From Arthrobacter sp. YN (GTDB lineage Bacteria > Actinomycetota > Actinomycetes > Actinomycetales > Micrococcaceae): a stretch of DNA of 64,000 nt. The notes under the pieces were generated by a model that saw only the letters and a program-made list of their open reading frames with translations, did not search any database and was not told the DNA's origin. Numbering within the stretch: position 1 is the stretch's first letter; every line of letters begins with the position of its first letter. Made by a program: the position numbers and the translations under genes. Below are positions 57,055 through 64,000 of the stretch, in pieces. The stretch covers positions 4,278,001-4,342,000 of the forward strand of contig NZ_CP022436.1 in NCBI RefSeq assembly GCF_002224285.1. Direction: 5' to 3'.

Positions 57055-57681
57055 ATGGAGATCATCCGCTATGCCGACATCCATCCTGAACCGTGGCGCA
57101 ACGGGGGCGGGGTGACGCGTGAACTTGCCAGCCATCCGAAAGCGGCCTCAGCCCAGGACGGGGCATGGGATTGGCGCGTCAGCATCGCCGATGTCTCCAA
57201 AGCCGGAGATTTCTCCGTCTTCCCGGGTATGGAGCGCGTGATCACCATCATCGAGGGCGAATTGCTGCTGCTCACGGTGGACGGGTCCGAGCACCCGCTC
57301 GAGAAGTACCGTCCGTTCCGTTTCTCGGGCGAGGCTGCGTCGGGAGCCACTCTTCCGACCGGGAACATCCGGGATCTGAATGTCATCGCCCGGGAGGGAG
57401 CCTTCAAGGGCTACACGTCCATCGTGGAGATCTCCAAGAAGCGTGCGCACCCGGTCTTCGAGGGCCAGCTTGCCGTCCTGCTGGAGGGCAAGGCGACCGT
57501 TGCGCCCGGCGCGGCTGTGGAGGAAGAGTCCGACGGCGACGCCCCGGCACCCAGCGCGGCCGAACCTGTTGAGCTGTCGCGGTACGACGCTGTGGTCGGC
57601 TCCGATACCCGCAGCCCGGAAATCTCGGGCCGCGGATTCATCGCCGTGATCTCGATCGACCACGTGGAGGCCCACGCCTGA
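57055..57681 (+). CDS. hutD: HutD-family cupin protein
   Basis: A 208-residue double-stranded beta-helix protein with the HutD opening YADIHPEPWRNGGGVTRELA and WRVSIADVSKAGDFSVFPG. HutD binds formiminoglutamate-type ligands in histidine use, though many members are unlinked to that pathway as here. There is a Glu/Asp/Ala-rich stretch near residues 160-175. Confidence 0.88.
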   Translation: MEIIRYADIHPEPWRNGGGVTRELASHPKAASAQDGAWDWRVSIADVSKAGDFSVFPGMERVITIIEGELLLLTVDGSEHPLEKYRPFRFSGEAASGATLPTGNIRDLNVIAREGAFKGYTSIVEISKKRAHPVFEGQLAVLLEGKATVAPGAAVEEESDGDAPAPSAAEPVELSRYDAVVGSDTRSPEISGRGFIAVISIDHVEAHA

Positions 57682-57741
57682 GGTGGTGACGTTAACCACC
57701 AGAAGTGGCCACCCCGCACGGGAGTTGCTAGCCTGAAATGA

Positions 57742-57802
57742 AGGTTCCGCTCTGGAACCTCCGGACGACGGTTCAGTACCCGGAATGCGACAAGACTGGC
57801 CA
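57742..57802 (+). promoter_or_regulatory. guanidine-III (ykkC-III) riboswitch
   Basis: From 57761 the sequence reads CCGGACGACGGTTCAG, then TACCCGG, then GCGACAAGACTGGCC, matching the ykkC-III core: CCGGACGA, a loop closing with TACCCGG, and ACAAGAC near the 3' end. The CCGG arms pair, and TCAGT can pair with ACTGG as the pseudoknot with changes relative to other members that keep pairing. A 7-bp hairpin lies just upstream at 57742-57760. The ribosome site AAAGGA follows immediately. It should turn on the SMR genes when guanidine binds. Confidence 0.9.
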
Positions 57803-57814
57803 AAGGAAAATGTC

Positions 57815-58129
57815 ATGTCGTGGATAATTCTCATTCTTTCCGGAGCACTCGAGGCCGTCTGGGCCGCAGCGCTCCACCGGTCCAAGGGCTTCCGTAAACC
57901 CGTTCCGACCGTCGTCTTCCTGGTGTCCGTTGTTGCCAGCATGGCCGGACTCGCCATCGCGATGCAGTCCATCCCCACGGGCACGGCCTACGCAGTGTGG
58001 GTTGGCGTCGGCGTCGTACTGACCGCGACGTACGCGATGGTCACCAAGGTTGAACGTGCGACGACGGCCCGACTGCTCCTGCTTGCCGGCATCGGCGCGT
58101 GTGTGGTCGGCCTGAAGGTGGTGGCGTAG
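57815..58129 (+). CDS. SMR-family guanidinium exporter subunit
   Basis: A 104-residue four-helix transporter of the SugE/Gdx type. The membrane-embedded Glu is in SGALEAVWAAAL, then helices with AVWVGVGVVLTATYA. Guanidine riboswitch control makes guanidinium export the likely role. It starts at ATG 57815 with AAAGGA upstream and is paired with a second SMR gene two bases away, so a heterodimer is likely. Confidence 0.9.
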   Translation: MSWIILILSGALEAVWAAALHRSKGFRKPVPTVVFLVSVVASMAGLAIAMQSIPTGTAYAVWVGVGVVLTATYAMVTKVERATTARLLLLAGIGACVVGLKVVA

Positions 58130-58131
58130 CC

Positions 58132-58515
58132 ATGACTGAGAACACAGCCAAAACCAAGAACGCCGGCAACGGAATCTTCTGGATCATCCTCTTGGCCTCA
58201 GCGCTGCTCGAAGCCGTCTGGGCCACCGCTTTGGGCTTGTCCAACGGCTTCACACAGCTCACGCCAACCGTGGTCTTCACCATTACTGCGGTGTTGAGCA
58301 TGCTGGGACTGGGCATCGCGGTCAAACGAATCCCCCTCGGCACTGCCTACGCCGTGTGGGTGGGCATCGGCGCAGCACTCACTGTTGGCTGGGCCATGAT
58401 CACGGGCGTGGAGTCCGCGAGCCCGCTGAAGCTGCTCTTCATCGCGGGAATCGTGGGCTGTGCTGCCGGCCTGAAGGCCCTGCCTGCCGATAAGCCGCAG
58501 CACGCCGGCGAGTAG
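58132..58515 (+). CDS. second SMR-family guanidinium exporter subunit
   Basis: A 127-residue paralogue with a short hydrophilic N-terminal extension and a C-terminal tail. It keeps the Glu in ASALLEAVWATALG and the AVWVGIGAALTVGWAM helix. It begins two bases after the first SMR gene. Pairs of this kind function as two-gene exporters in which the subunits insert with opposite orientation; that is inferred here. Confidence 0.9.
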   Translation: MTENTAKTKNAGNGIFWIILLASALLEAVWATALGLSNGFTQLTPTVVFTITAVLSMLGLGIAVKRIPLGTAYAVWVGIGAALTVGWAMITGVESASPLKLLFIAGIVGCAAGLKALPADKPQHAGE

Positions 58516-58722
58516 CTCCGCGGTGGGCGCTGGTCCATTTCGATGGCTTGCTGCGCATTAGACGTCTCCTACCATCGAATGCACAGCAAGCCCCCGAATC
58601 GGGCTTCACCGCGGACACGGCCAAGGTCCATGTCAGGGAACCCAGCAGGAATACCCGCCGCGTCCACAGAGTTCACGCCAACAAAGGGCCCTCTGGAACA
58701 CCTACGCGCATTGGAGAAATTC

Positions 58723-59730
58723 ATGACTGCAGTTCAACTCGGCGACGGCCTCAAGGTCAGCCCCCTCGGCTTCGGCGGGATGGCCCTGACCCCGGTCTAC
58801 GGCGGAATCGATCCTGAAGAAGGCCTGCAAACACTGAAGCATGCGGTGGACGCGGGCATCACGTTCATCGACACCGCAGATGTGTACGGTGCTGGAAGCA
58901 ACGAGGAACTCGTGGGCAGGCTCTTGAAGGAGCGCCGCGACGAGATCCAGGTAGCCACAAAGTTTGGAATTGAGGGCAACCCCGCGGACGGGTACACGGG
59001 AGTCCGCGGGGATGCGCCCTACATCAGGCAAGCAGCGGAAGCGAGCCTCCGCCGCCTGGACACTGACGTGATTGACCTCTACTACCTGCACCGCCGTGAC
59101 CTCCGCGTTCCGATAGTGGAAACCGTGGAGGCTATGGCGGAGCTGGTCCGTGAGGGCAAGGTCCGGCACCTCGGGCTGTCAGAAGTGACAGCCGAGGAAC
59201 TCAGGCAAGCCAACGCCGTTCATCCCATTGCCGCGGTCCAGAGTGAATGGTCAATCTGGAGCAGGGATGTTGAACTCAACGTTGTTCCTGCAGCCAAGGA
59301 ACTTGGCGTGGGGTTCGTGCCGTATTCGCCGCTGGGCCGTGGTTTCCTTACAGGAACCGTCAGCGCGGGCGATCTGGGCGAGAACGATTTCCGCCACAAG
59401 ATCCCCCGTTTTGGTGGCGAGGCACTTGATGCGAACCAGGCCGTCGTGGCCGCGGTTCGCGAGGTAGCCAGCGGGCTGGATGCAACTCCGGCCCAGGTAG
59501 CCCTGGCTTGGCTGTTCGCCCAAGGTCAGCGCCTTGGGATTTCCGTGGTTCCCATCCCCGGCACGCGTAAAACGCACCGGATCGACGAGAACCTGGGGGC
59601 GCTGTCCCTGCAACTGGGGACAGCACAACTAGAGGTACTCGACCAAGCAGCGGCCGCCGTCGTGGGTTCACGATCGGCCGACCCCAACTGGGTGTCACAG
59701 GGCCGCGAGGCCAACCCGGCAACTGCATAG
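58723..59730 (+). CDS. aldo/keto reductase
   Basis: A 335-residue TIM-barrel oxidoreductase using NADPH. The catalytic set is visible: Asp and Tyr in FIDTADVYG, Lys in ATKFG, His in YYLHRRD. The cofactor site PIPGTRKTHRIDENL is near the C-terminus. The start at 58723 has GGAGAA upstream. Close to the YajO/YhdN type acting on aromatic or sugar aldehydes; substrate unknown. Confidence 0.92.
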   Translation: MTAVQLGDGLKVSPLGFGGMALTPVYGGIDPEEGLQTLKHAVDAGITFIDTADVYGAGSNEELVGRLLKERRDEIQVATKFGIEGNPADGYTGVRGDAPYIRQAAEASLRRLDTDVIDLYYLHRRDLRVPIVETVEAMAELVREGKVRHLGLSEVTAEELRQANAVHPIAAVQSEWSIWSRDVELNVVPAAKELGVGFVPYSPLGRGFLTGTVSAGDLGENDFRHKIPRFGGEALDANQAVVAAVREVASGLDATPAQVALAWLFAQGQRLGISVVPIPGTRKTHRIDENLGALSLQLGTAQLEVLDQAAAAVVGSRSADPNWVSQGREANPATA

Positions 59731-59739
59731 ACTGACACG

Positions 59740-60390
59740 ATGGATTCGCTTATTCACTCATTGCGTGACGTCACCATTCGCAGCATCTCCGTCAGCGAGA
59801 TGAACAACAACGTGTACCTGTTGACCTCGAAGTCCACGGGTGCGCAGTTGTTGATCGACGCCGCCGACGACCTTCCGGCCATTCAGCAACTGCTCGAGGA
59901 CAGTGCGTCGGACACGGCCACGAAGCGGAAACTGGTCCGGATTGCCACCACCCACCAGCACTGGGACCACGTCCGGGCTCTGCCGAAACTGGTCACCGTT
60001 ACCGGTGCCAGCACTTCTGCAGGAGCGGACGACGCCGATGCGTTGCCGGTTCCGGTGGATGTCCGGCTTGGTCACGGCGACGTTGAGCGGTTTGACGACA
60101 TCGAGATCACGGCAATCCACCTGCGTGGACACACCCCTGGCTCGATTGCTTTCGTGTACCAGGATCCGGACGGGCCGGCCCACATTTTCAGTGGGGACTC
60201 GTTGTTTCCGGGAGGCGTCGGCAACACACAGAAAGATCCTGCACGCTTCACTTCACTGTTGAACGACGTGTCGGAACGACTGTTCGACGCCTATCCGGAC
60301 GAAACCCTGGTGCACCCTGGCCATGGACTGCCCACGACACTCGGCGCCGAGCGGCCACACCTTGAGGAGTGGCGCGCCCGAGGCTGGTGA
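59740..60390 (+). CDS. MBL-fold metallo-hydrolase
   Basis: A 216-residue metallo-beta-lactamase-fold protein with the zinc motif THQHWDH, in which the second position is Gln rather than the common Ala/Ser, then GHTPGSI, FSGDSLFPGG and VHPGHG. It resembles glyoxalase II-like hydrolases. It starts nine bases after the aldo/keto reductase gene, which may be co-transcribed. Confidence 0.9.
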   Translation: MDSLIHSLRDVTIRSISVSEMNNNVYLLTSKSTGAQLLIDAADDLPAIQQLLEDSASDTATKRKLVRIATTHQHWDHVRALPKLVTVTGASTSAGADDADALPVPVDVRLGHGDVERFDDIEITAIHLRGHTPGSIAFVYQDPDGPAHIFSGDSLFPGGVGNTQKDPARFTSLLNDVSERLFDAYPDETLVHPGHGLPTTLGAERPHLEEWRARGW

Positions 60391-60394
60391 GTCT

Positions 60395-62125
60395 TTAGCG
60401 GCCGCGACGCTCGTTGGACGCGGGAGCCGACGCACGACGCGGGCCGCTGCGTGCCGGACGACCTGCGCCGGAGCCACCGCGGCCGGAGTTGCCGGAGGCA
60501 CCCGAACCGTAGGATCCACCGGACGTAGCGCCAGTGGCGGAAGACCAAACGGCCTTGTTTCCACCGGTGCGGGTGCTCGTGGTGGACGCCGTGCGCGGAG
60601 CCGAAGCTGAGCGCTGACCCGTAGCCGGACGACCGCTGCGGCCGTTCTGACCCTGCGAGCCGGGAACGTCGTTACGGTGAGTGGAAGCTGCCTTGCCGCG
60701 ACCACGTGAGCTGCGGGCGACGTCGTCGTTCATTGCTGCCCGACGCTCAGCGCGGTTGACGTCCGTACGAACCGGTTCAGCCGCGACCTTGCCGCGTCCG
60801 TTACGACCGCCACGGCCACCAGCGGTGGGAGCAGCCTGCGTGGAACGGCGTGCGCGCTTGCGCTGGGCGTTGGCGCCGGTGGACGTGCCGCCACCCTGCG
60901 GAGCTTTCGCTGCGAGGAGGGCCGCACGGGTGCGGGGATCAACCTTGTCCGCGATGTCGCCAACGAGCTCGGCAACCAACGGGGAGTTGGCCGTGACGCG
61001 CTCGAAGTTGACGTCAACGCCGGCAGCCTTCATGAGCTTCTTGACGTCGCTCTGCTGCTCGGGGAGCGTCAGGGTGACCACAGTGCCATCGGAACCGGCG
61101 CGGGCCGTACGGCCGGAGCGGTGCAGGTATGCCTTGTGCTCTGTGGGCGGATCCACGTGGATGACGAGTTCGACGTCGTCAACGTGAACGCCGCGGGCTG
61201 CGACGTCGGTGGCCACCAGGACGCGGACGTCACCGTTGGAGAACTCGGCAAGGTTACGGTCGCGGGCGTTCTGCGACAGGTTGCCGTGAAGGTCGACGGC
61301 GGGAATGCCGGCGTCCGTGAGGGTCTTGGCAAGCTTGCGGGCATGGTGCTTCGTCCGCATGAAGAGGACGCGGCGGCCGGCGCCGGAGGCCAGTTCGACG
61401 ATGAGCTGCTTCTTGACGGTCTGGTCGTTGACTACCAGGACGTGGTGTTCCATGGTGGTCACAGCGGCCTGGGGATCGTCCACGGAGTGCGTCAGCGGGT
61501 TCGAAAGGTAACGGTTGACCAGTTTGTCAACACCGTTATCCAACGTCGCGGAGAAGAGCAGGCGCTGACCCTGGGTGGGGGTCATGTCCATGAGCTTCTT
61601 GACGACCGGGAGGAAGCCGAGGTCGGCCATGTGGTCTGCCTCGTCCAGCACGGTGACCTCAACAGCTTCGAGGGTCAGGATGCGCTGGCGGATCAGGTCT
61701 TCGAGACGGCCCGGGCAGGCGATGACGATGTCGACGCCGGCGCGCAGTGCCTTTTCCTGGCGTGCCTGGGAGATGCCGCCGTAGATCACCGTGGTGTTCA
61801 GGCCCATGGCCTTGGCCAGCGGCTCGATGGTGGCGTTGATCTGGGTTGCCAGTTCACGCGTCGGTGCAAGGACGAGGCCCATGGGGCGGCCCGGCTTGCG
61901 GAAGTGCTTTGCTTCGCGCTCGGCCAAGCGGGCCACGAGCGGGATGGCGAAAGCGATGGTCTTACCGGAACCGGTGCGGCCACGGCCCAGAACGTCGCGG
62001 CCTGCGAGCGTATCCGGGAGGGTCTTCACCTGGATGGGGAATGCCTCTTCGATGCCATCTGCGGCAAGAGACTCAGCAATGGGCTTGGGCGTGCCAAGGG
62101 CAGCAAAAGTAGTCATAAACTTCAT
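60395..62125 (-). CDS. DEAD-box RNA helicase
   Basis: A 576-residue RNA helicase. All core motifs are visible: Q motif near FPIQ, GRGRTGSGKT, PTRELA, LDEADHMADLGF, SATL, ATDVAARGVHV and HRSGRTARAG. The last 170 residues are a Gly/Arg/Ser/Ala-rich basic tail that probably contacts RNA. The start is taken at ATG 62125; ATG 62116 is close. A long leader of about 300 bases may hold cold-responsive control, but no structure is proven. Confidence 0.93.
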   Translation of the reverse strand: MKFMTTFAALGTPKPIAESLAADGIEEAFPIQVKTLPDTLAGRDVLGRGRTGSGKTIAFAIPLVARLAEREAKHFRKPGRPMGLVLAPTRELATQINATIEPLAKAMGLNTTVIYGGISQARQEKALRAGVDIVIACPGRLEDLIRQRILTLEAVEVTVLDEADHMADLGFLPVVKKLMDMTPTQGQRLLFSATLDNGVDKLVNRYLSNPLTHSVDDPQAAVTTMEHHVLVVNDQTVKKQLIVELASGAGRRVLFMRTKHHARKLAKTLTDAGIPAVDLHGNLSQNARDRNLAEFSNGDVRVLVATDVAARGVHVDDVELVIHVDPPTEHKAYLHRSGRTARAGSDGTVVTLTLPEQQSDVKKLMKAAGVDVNFERVTANSPLVAELVGDIADKVDPRTRAALLAAKAPQGGGTSTGANAQRKRARRSTQAAPTAGGRGGRNGRGKVAAEPVRTDVNRAERRAAMNDDVARSSRGRGKAASTHRNDVPGSQGQNGRSGRPATGQRSASAPRTASTTSTRTGGNKAVWSSATGATSGGSYGSGASGNSGRGGSGAGRPARSGPRRASAPASNERRGR

Positions 62126-62465
62126 GTCTTTCGGGCGGTGTCCAGTTGCGGACATCGGCCCCCGACGCCGGTTGGGCCAGGGGTTCGCCGAGGAAAAGTC
62201 AGGTGGTCTACCGATTCGCTTCAACAGCGGTGGCCGGGACCAAATAGAACGCGTTCATCGACGCAGGATGTGCCTCTCACATGAAAAATGCCCCGCCGCG
62301 CAGCCTTTCAGGCCACCTGCTTTAGGGCGTCACCGCACATCAAGTGTTCCCAGCTTAGCAGTGATCGGCGTGAAGCCTTGCATCGGGGCAGGTCACAGGG
62401 CGTTGCGAGGCCTGCTCTACACCCCTCCGGGCACGAATACCCTGCAGAGCAGGCCCCGCAACGGG
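62126..62465. other. helicase promoter and leader region
   Basis: About 340 bases between the MFS stop and the helicase start, both on the minus strand. It holds the hairpin at 62403-62461 and otherwise no supported gene; the plus-strand frames here are shadows. Confidence 0.5.
62403..62461 (-). terminator. 16-bp-arm hairpin after the MFS gene
   Basis: TTGCGAGGCCTGCTCT and AGAGCAGGCCCCGCAA pair with one mismatch around a 27-base loop. It starts five bases after the MFS stop and has no T tail, so it is probably a stability or factor-dependent end. Confidence 0.55.
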
Positions 62466-63905
62466 TCAGGCCTGGCGCGTGAGTTCGGGTTCGGCGTCAG
62501 GCGTGCTTGCTTCGGCAGGCGGCACACCCTGGCTGGCGCCATCCCCCGCTCTGCGGGCGGCGACCCTGGGCGCGATCAGAATCCCGACGACGGCGATCGC
62601 CGCCGTCAGCGCGAAGACCCCCGCAAACGAGTTCGTCGTCGTAAAGGCGGTAAAGACGAGTCCCGTGAGAGCCAGGGAGAGCGCGCCGCCGAGGGAGTCG
62701 GAGATGGACATGGCCGCGCTGTTGAAGCCTTGGTTTTCCGGGGTGGACATTGCCAACGTCATCACGGACAACCGCGGGTACATCAGGCCCATCCCGGCGC
62801 CCGCGAGGATCCAGCCGCCGATCGCCACGGCCGCGGGCAGGGCAAACGCGGCCGTCACCAGCGTGGAGATCACGGCAACCAGCACCAGCGCGGCTCCGAT
62901 TTTCACGGCAAGATCGTCTGCAAGCCGAGTCCCCAACCGCCCCTGAACTGCAGAAGCCCCGGCCCAGGCCAGCGCGGCGCCGGTCAGCGTCAGTCCAGCA
63001 AACGTCGGTGTAAATGCGTAGCGCTCCGTCAACAGGTACGGCAGGTACACCTCGGCGCCAAAGAACGCCGCGGACGCGAGCCCGCGCACCAGGATCACGC
63101 TGGGCAACCCTCTGCGTGCGGTCAACGTTCCGCGTGGCACCAGTGGGCGGACCGCCATCAGTGCAAGGACAAGCGCGACGACGGCAATCGCCCCGCCTAC
63201 GCTCGGAACCTCCGCGGACAGGTTCAGTCCGAGGACGGCAACGGCTGCGAGCGCAGCCCACCCCATGCGGCCAAACGCCCACGGGACGGGCTCGGCGACA
63301 GATTCCGAAGCAGACCCGGATCTCATCCCCCGCACAGCCGGCACCACCATCAGCAAGGCCGGAACCACCAGCCCCACCACGCCCAGGAACACCCAGTGCC
63401 AACTGCTCAACTGGGCCACAACACCTGCGGCGAAGGGTCCCACCAAGGACGGAACCACCCAGGAGGCAGCGAAGGCGGCGAAGATCTTGGGATGCAACGC
63501 GGGCGGGTACACGCGGGCCACCAACACGTAGAGGGCAACAGTCATCGCGCCACCGCCGAGTCCTTGGACCAGCCGGCCCAGCACCAGGATTTCCATAGTG
63601 CCGGCCATCCCGGCGATCAGCAGTCCCACCACGAACAACGCCACCGAGGAATACAGGGGCGCCGCCGGACCACGACGATCCGACCAGTTTCCCGCTGCCA
63701 CCATGCCCATCACGCCTGTTGCCAGCGGCCCGGCGAAGGCTAGTGCGTACAGGCTGGCTCCGTCGAGGTCGCGGCTCACCAGCGGCATGATGGTGGTGAC
63801 TGCGAGGGACTCGAACGCGCTGAGGAATACCAGCGCGCAGGCGCCCACGGTGGCAAGCAAGTAGGGGCGGCTCAGTATCCCGGCCGTTGAGGTGTCAGAG
63901 GTCAT
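62466..63905 (-). CDS. MFS exporter (14-helix drug-efflux type)
   Basis: A 479-residue transporter with at least 12 helices. Landmarks are SAFESLAVTTIMPLVSRDL in helix 1, NWSDRRGP after helix 2, and GRLVQGLGGGAMTVAL in helix 4, the proton-coupled exporter pattern. Its message should begin at or next to the ATG at 63905, because a promoter with a 19-bp spacer ends eight bases upstream. The regulator is probably the divergent gene at the window edge. Confidence 0.9.
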   Translation of the reverse strand: MTSDTSTAGILSRPYLLATVGACALVFLSAFESLAVTTIMPLVSRDLDGASLYALAFAGPLATGVMGMVAAGNWSDRRGPAAPLYSSVALFVVGLLIAGMAGTMEILVLGRLVQGLGGGAMTVALYVLVARVYPPALHPKIFAAFAASWVVPSLVGPFAAGVVAQLSSWHWVFLGVVGLVVPALLMVVPAVRGMRSGSASESVAEPVPWAFGRMGWAALAAVAVLGLNLSAEVPSVGGAIAVVALVLALMAVRPLVPRGTLTARRGLPSVILVRGLASAAFFGAEVYLPYLLTERYAFTPTFAGLTLTGAALAWAGASAVQGRLGTRLADDLAVKIGAALVLVAVISTLVTAAFALPAAVAIGGWILAGAGMGLMYPRLSVMTLAMSTPENQGFNSAAMSISDSLGGALSLALTGLVFTAFTTTNSFAGVFALTAAIAVVGILIAPRVAARRAGDGASQGVPPAEASTPDAEPELTRQA

Positions 63906-63912
63906 GGTGGTT

Positions 63913-63943
63913 ACCCTAGAACCTCAACTAATGTTGAGGTCAA
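63913..63943 (-). promoter_or_regulatory. SoxR/MerR-like promoter with central dyad
   Basis: ACCTCAAC-TAAT-GTTGAGGT at 63921-63940 is a perfect 20-bp dyad close to the SoxR box (CCTCAAG-N6-CTTGAGG type). On the minus strand it fills the gap between TTGACC (-35) and TAGGGT (-10), which are 19 bp apart, the spacing that MerR-family activators correct. Confidence 0.8.
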
Positions 63944-63971
63944 TCCACCGCCCTCCACCGGAAGCAATGTC

Positions 63972-64000
63972 ATGTCGCAAGCCCCAACCCACCGGCCCCT
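63972..64000 (+). CDS. start of a divergent gene, cut by the window end
   Basis: ATG at 63972 begins MSQAPTHRP and runs off the window. The divergent SoxR-like box suggests it encodes the MerR/SoxR-type regulator of the MFS exporter; only nine codons are visible. Confidence 0.35.

Overview
The window reads as chromosomal DNA of a high-GC actinobacterium of the Arthrobacter/Paenarthrobacter type. The case rests on overall GC, frequent GTG/TTG starts, a small DUF3073 gene beside purF-purM, an HspR-type element before clpB, a guanidine-III riboswitch, and a LacI-controlled sugar ABC operon ending in Gfo/Idh/MocA and ThuA genes. This is inference from family resemblance only. No rRNA, tRNA or CRISPR array was seen.

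Layout. 0-3.3 kb: small hypothetical and membrane proteins. 3.6-9.9 kb: a sugar-uptake operon (LacI regulator, lipoprotein, two permeases, Gfo/Idh/MocA dehydrogenase, ThuA), with two identical palindromic operators. 10.8-19.1 kb: a defence-like island. It holds an AbiEi/AbiEii-like toxin-antitoxin pair with its own operator and a four-gene ubiquitin-like conjugation operon (two-domain ubiquitin-like protein, E2-like protein, JAB-E1 fusion, 4-fold beta-flower protein). It also holds a divergent HTH-ImmA metallopeptidase, an AbiTii protein, and a broken PEP-synthase-like gene at its edge. 19.8-26.1 kb: an allantoin/glyoxylate operon (hyi, garR, gcl, glycerate kinase, allB). 26.1-33.6 kb: an orphan winged-helix protein, Bcp peroxiredoxin, a partner-switching module (receiver-PP2C, STAS, HATPase) wrapped around a BcsA-like glycosyltransferase, then a lipoprotein, a WXG100-calpain protein and a small partner. 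33.8-38.7 kb: more ureide/purine catabolism (pucG with an MFS transporter under an HxlR regulator, uraD, uraH) and a PAP2 phosphatase. 39.2-44 kb: purF-purM, two VOC proteins and DUF3073. 44.2-51.8 kb: a septum-formation-family protein, clpB, a PNPOx-like protein, and a molybdate ABC operon with a Mop-domain regulator. 52-64 kb: an FAD oxidoreductase, DUF4031-HD and ComB-like proteins, yccF, an SRPBCC protein, trpF, hutD, a riboswitch-controlled pair of SMR exporters, an aldo/keto reductase, an MBL hydrolase, a DEAD-box helicase, and an MFS exporter behind a SoxR-like promoter.

How the genes fit together. UraH, UraD, AllB and PucG are steps of the urate-to-ureide route. Gcl, Hyi, GarR and glycerate kinase return glyoxylate to central metabolism, so the two catabolic clusters form one pathway split by about 8 kb.

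The most interesting region is the ubiquitin-like operon. Its modifier ends Gly-Gly-Val-Ala, so it appears to need trimming by the JAB domain. Its promoter carries two copies of one 17-bp palindrome, and the divergent gene encodes an HTH fused to a metallopeptidase.

A second notable signal is a family of tandem repeats with an exact 32-bp period. It occurs at four places, each starting at or within 7 nt of a stop codon and in the sense of that gene.
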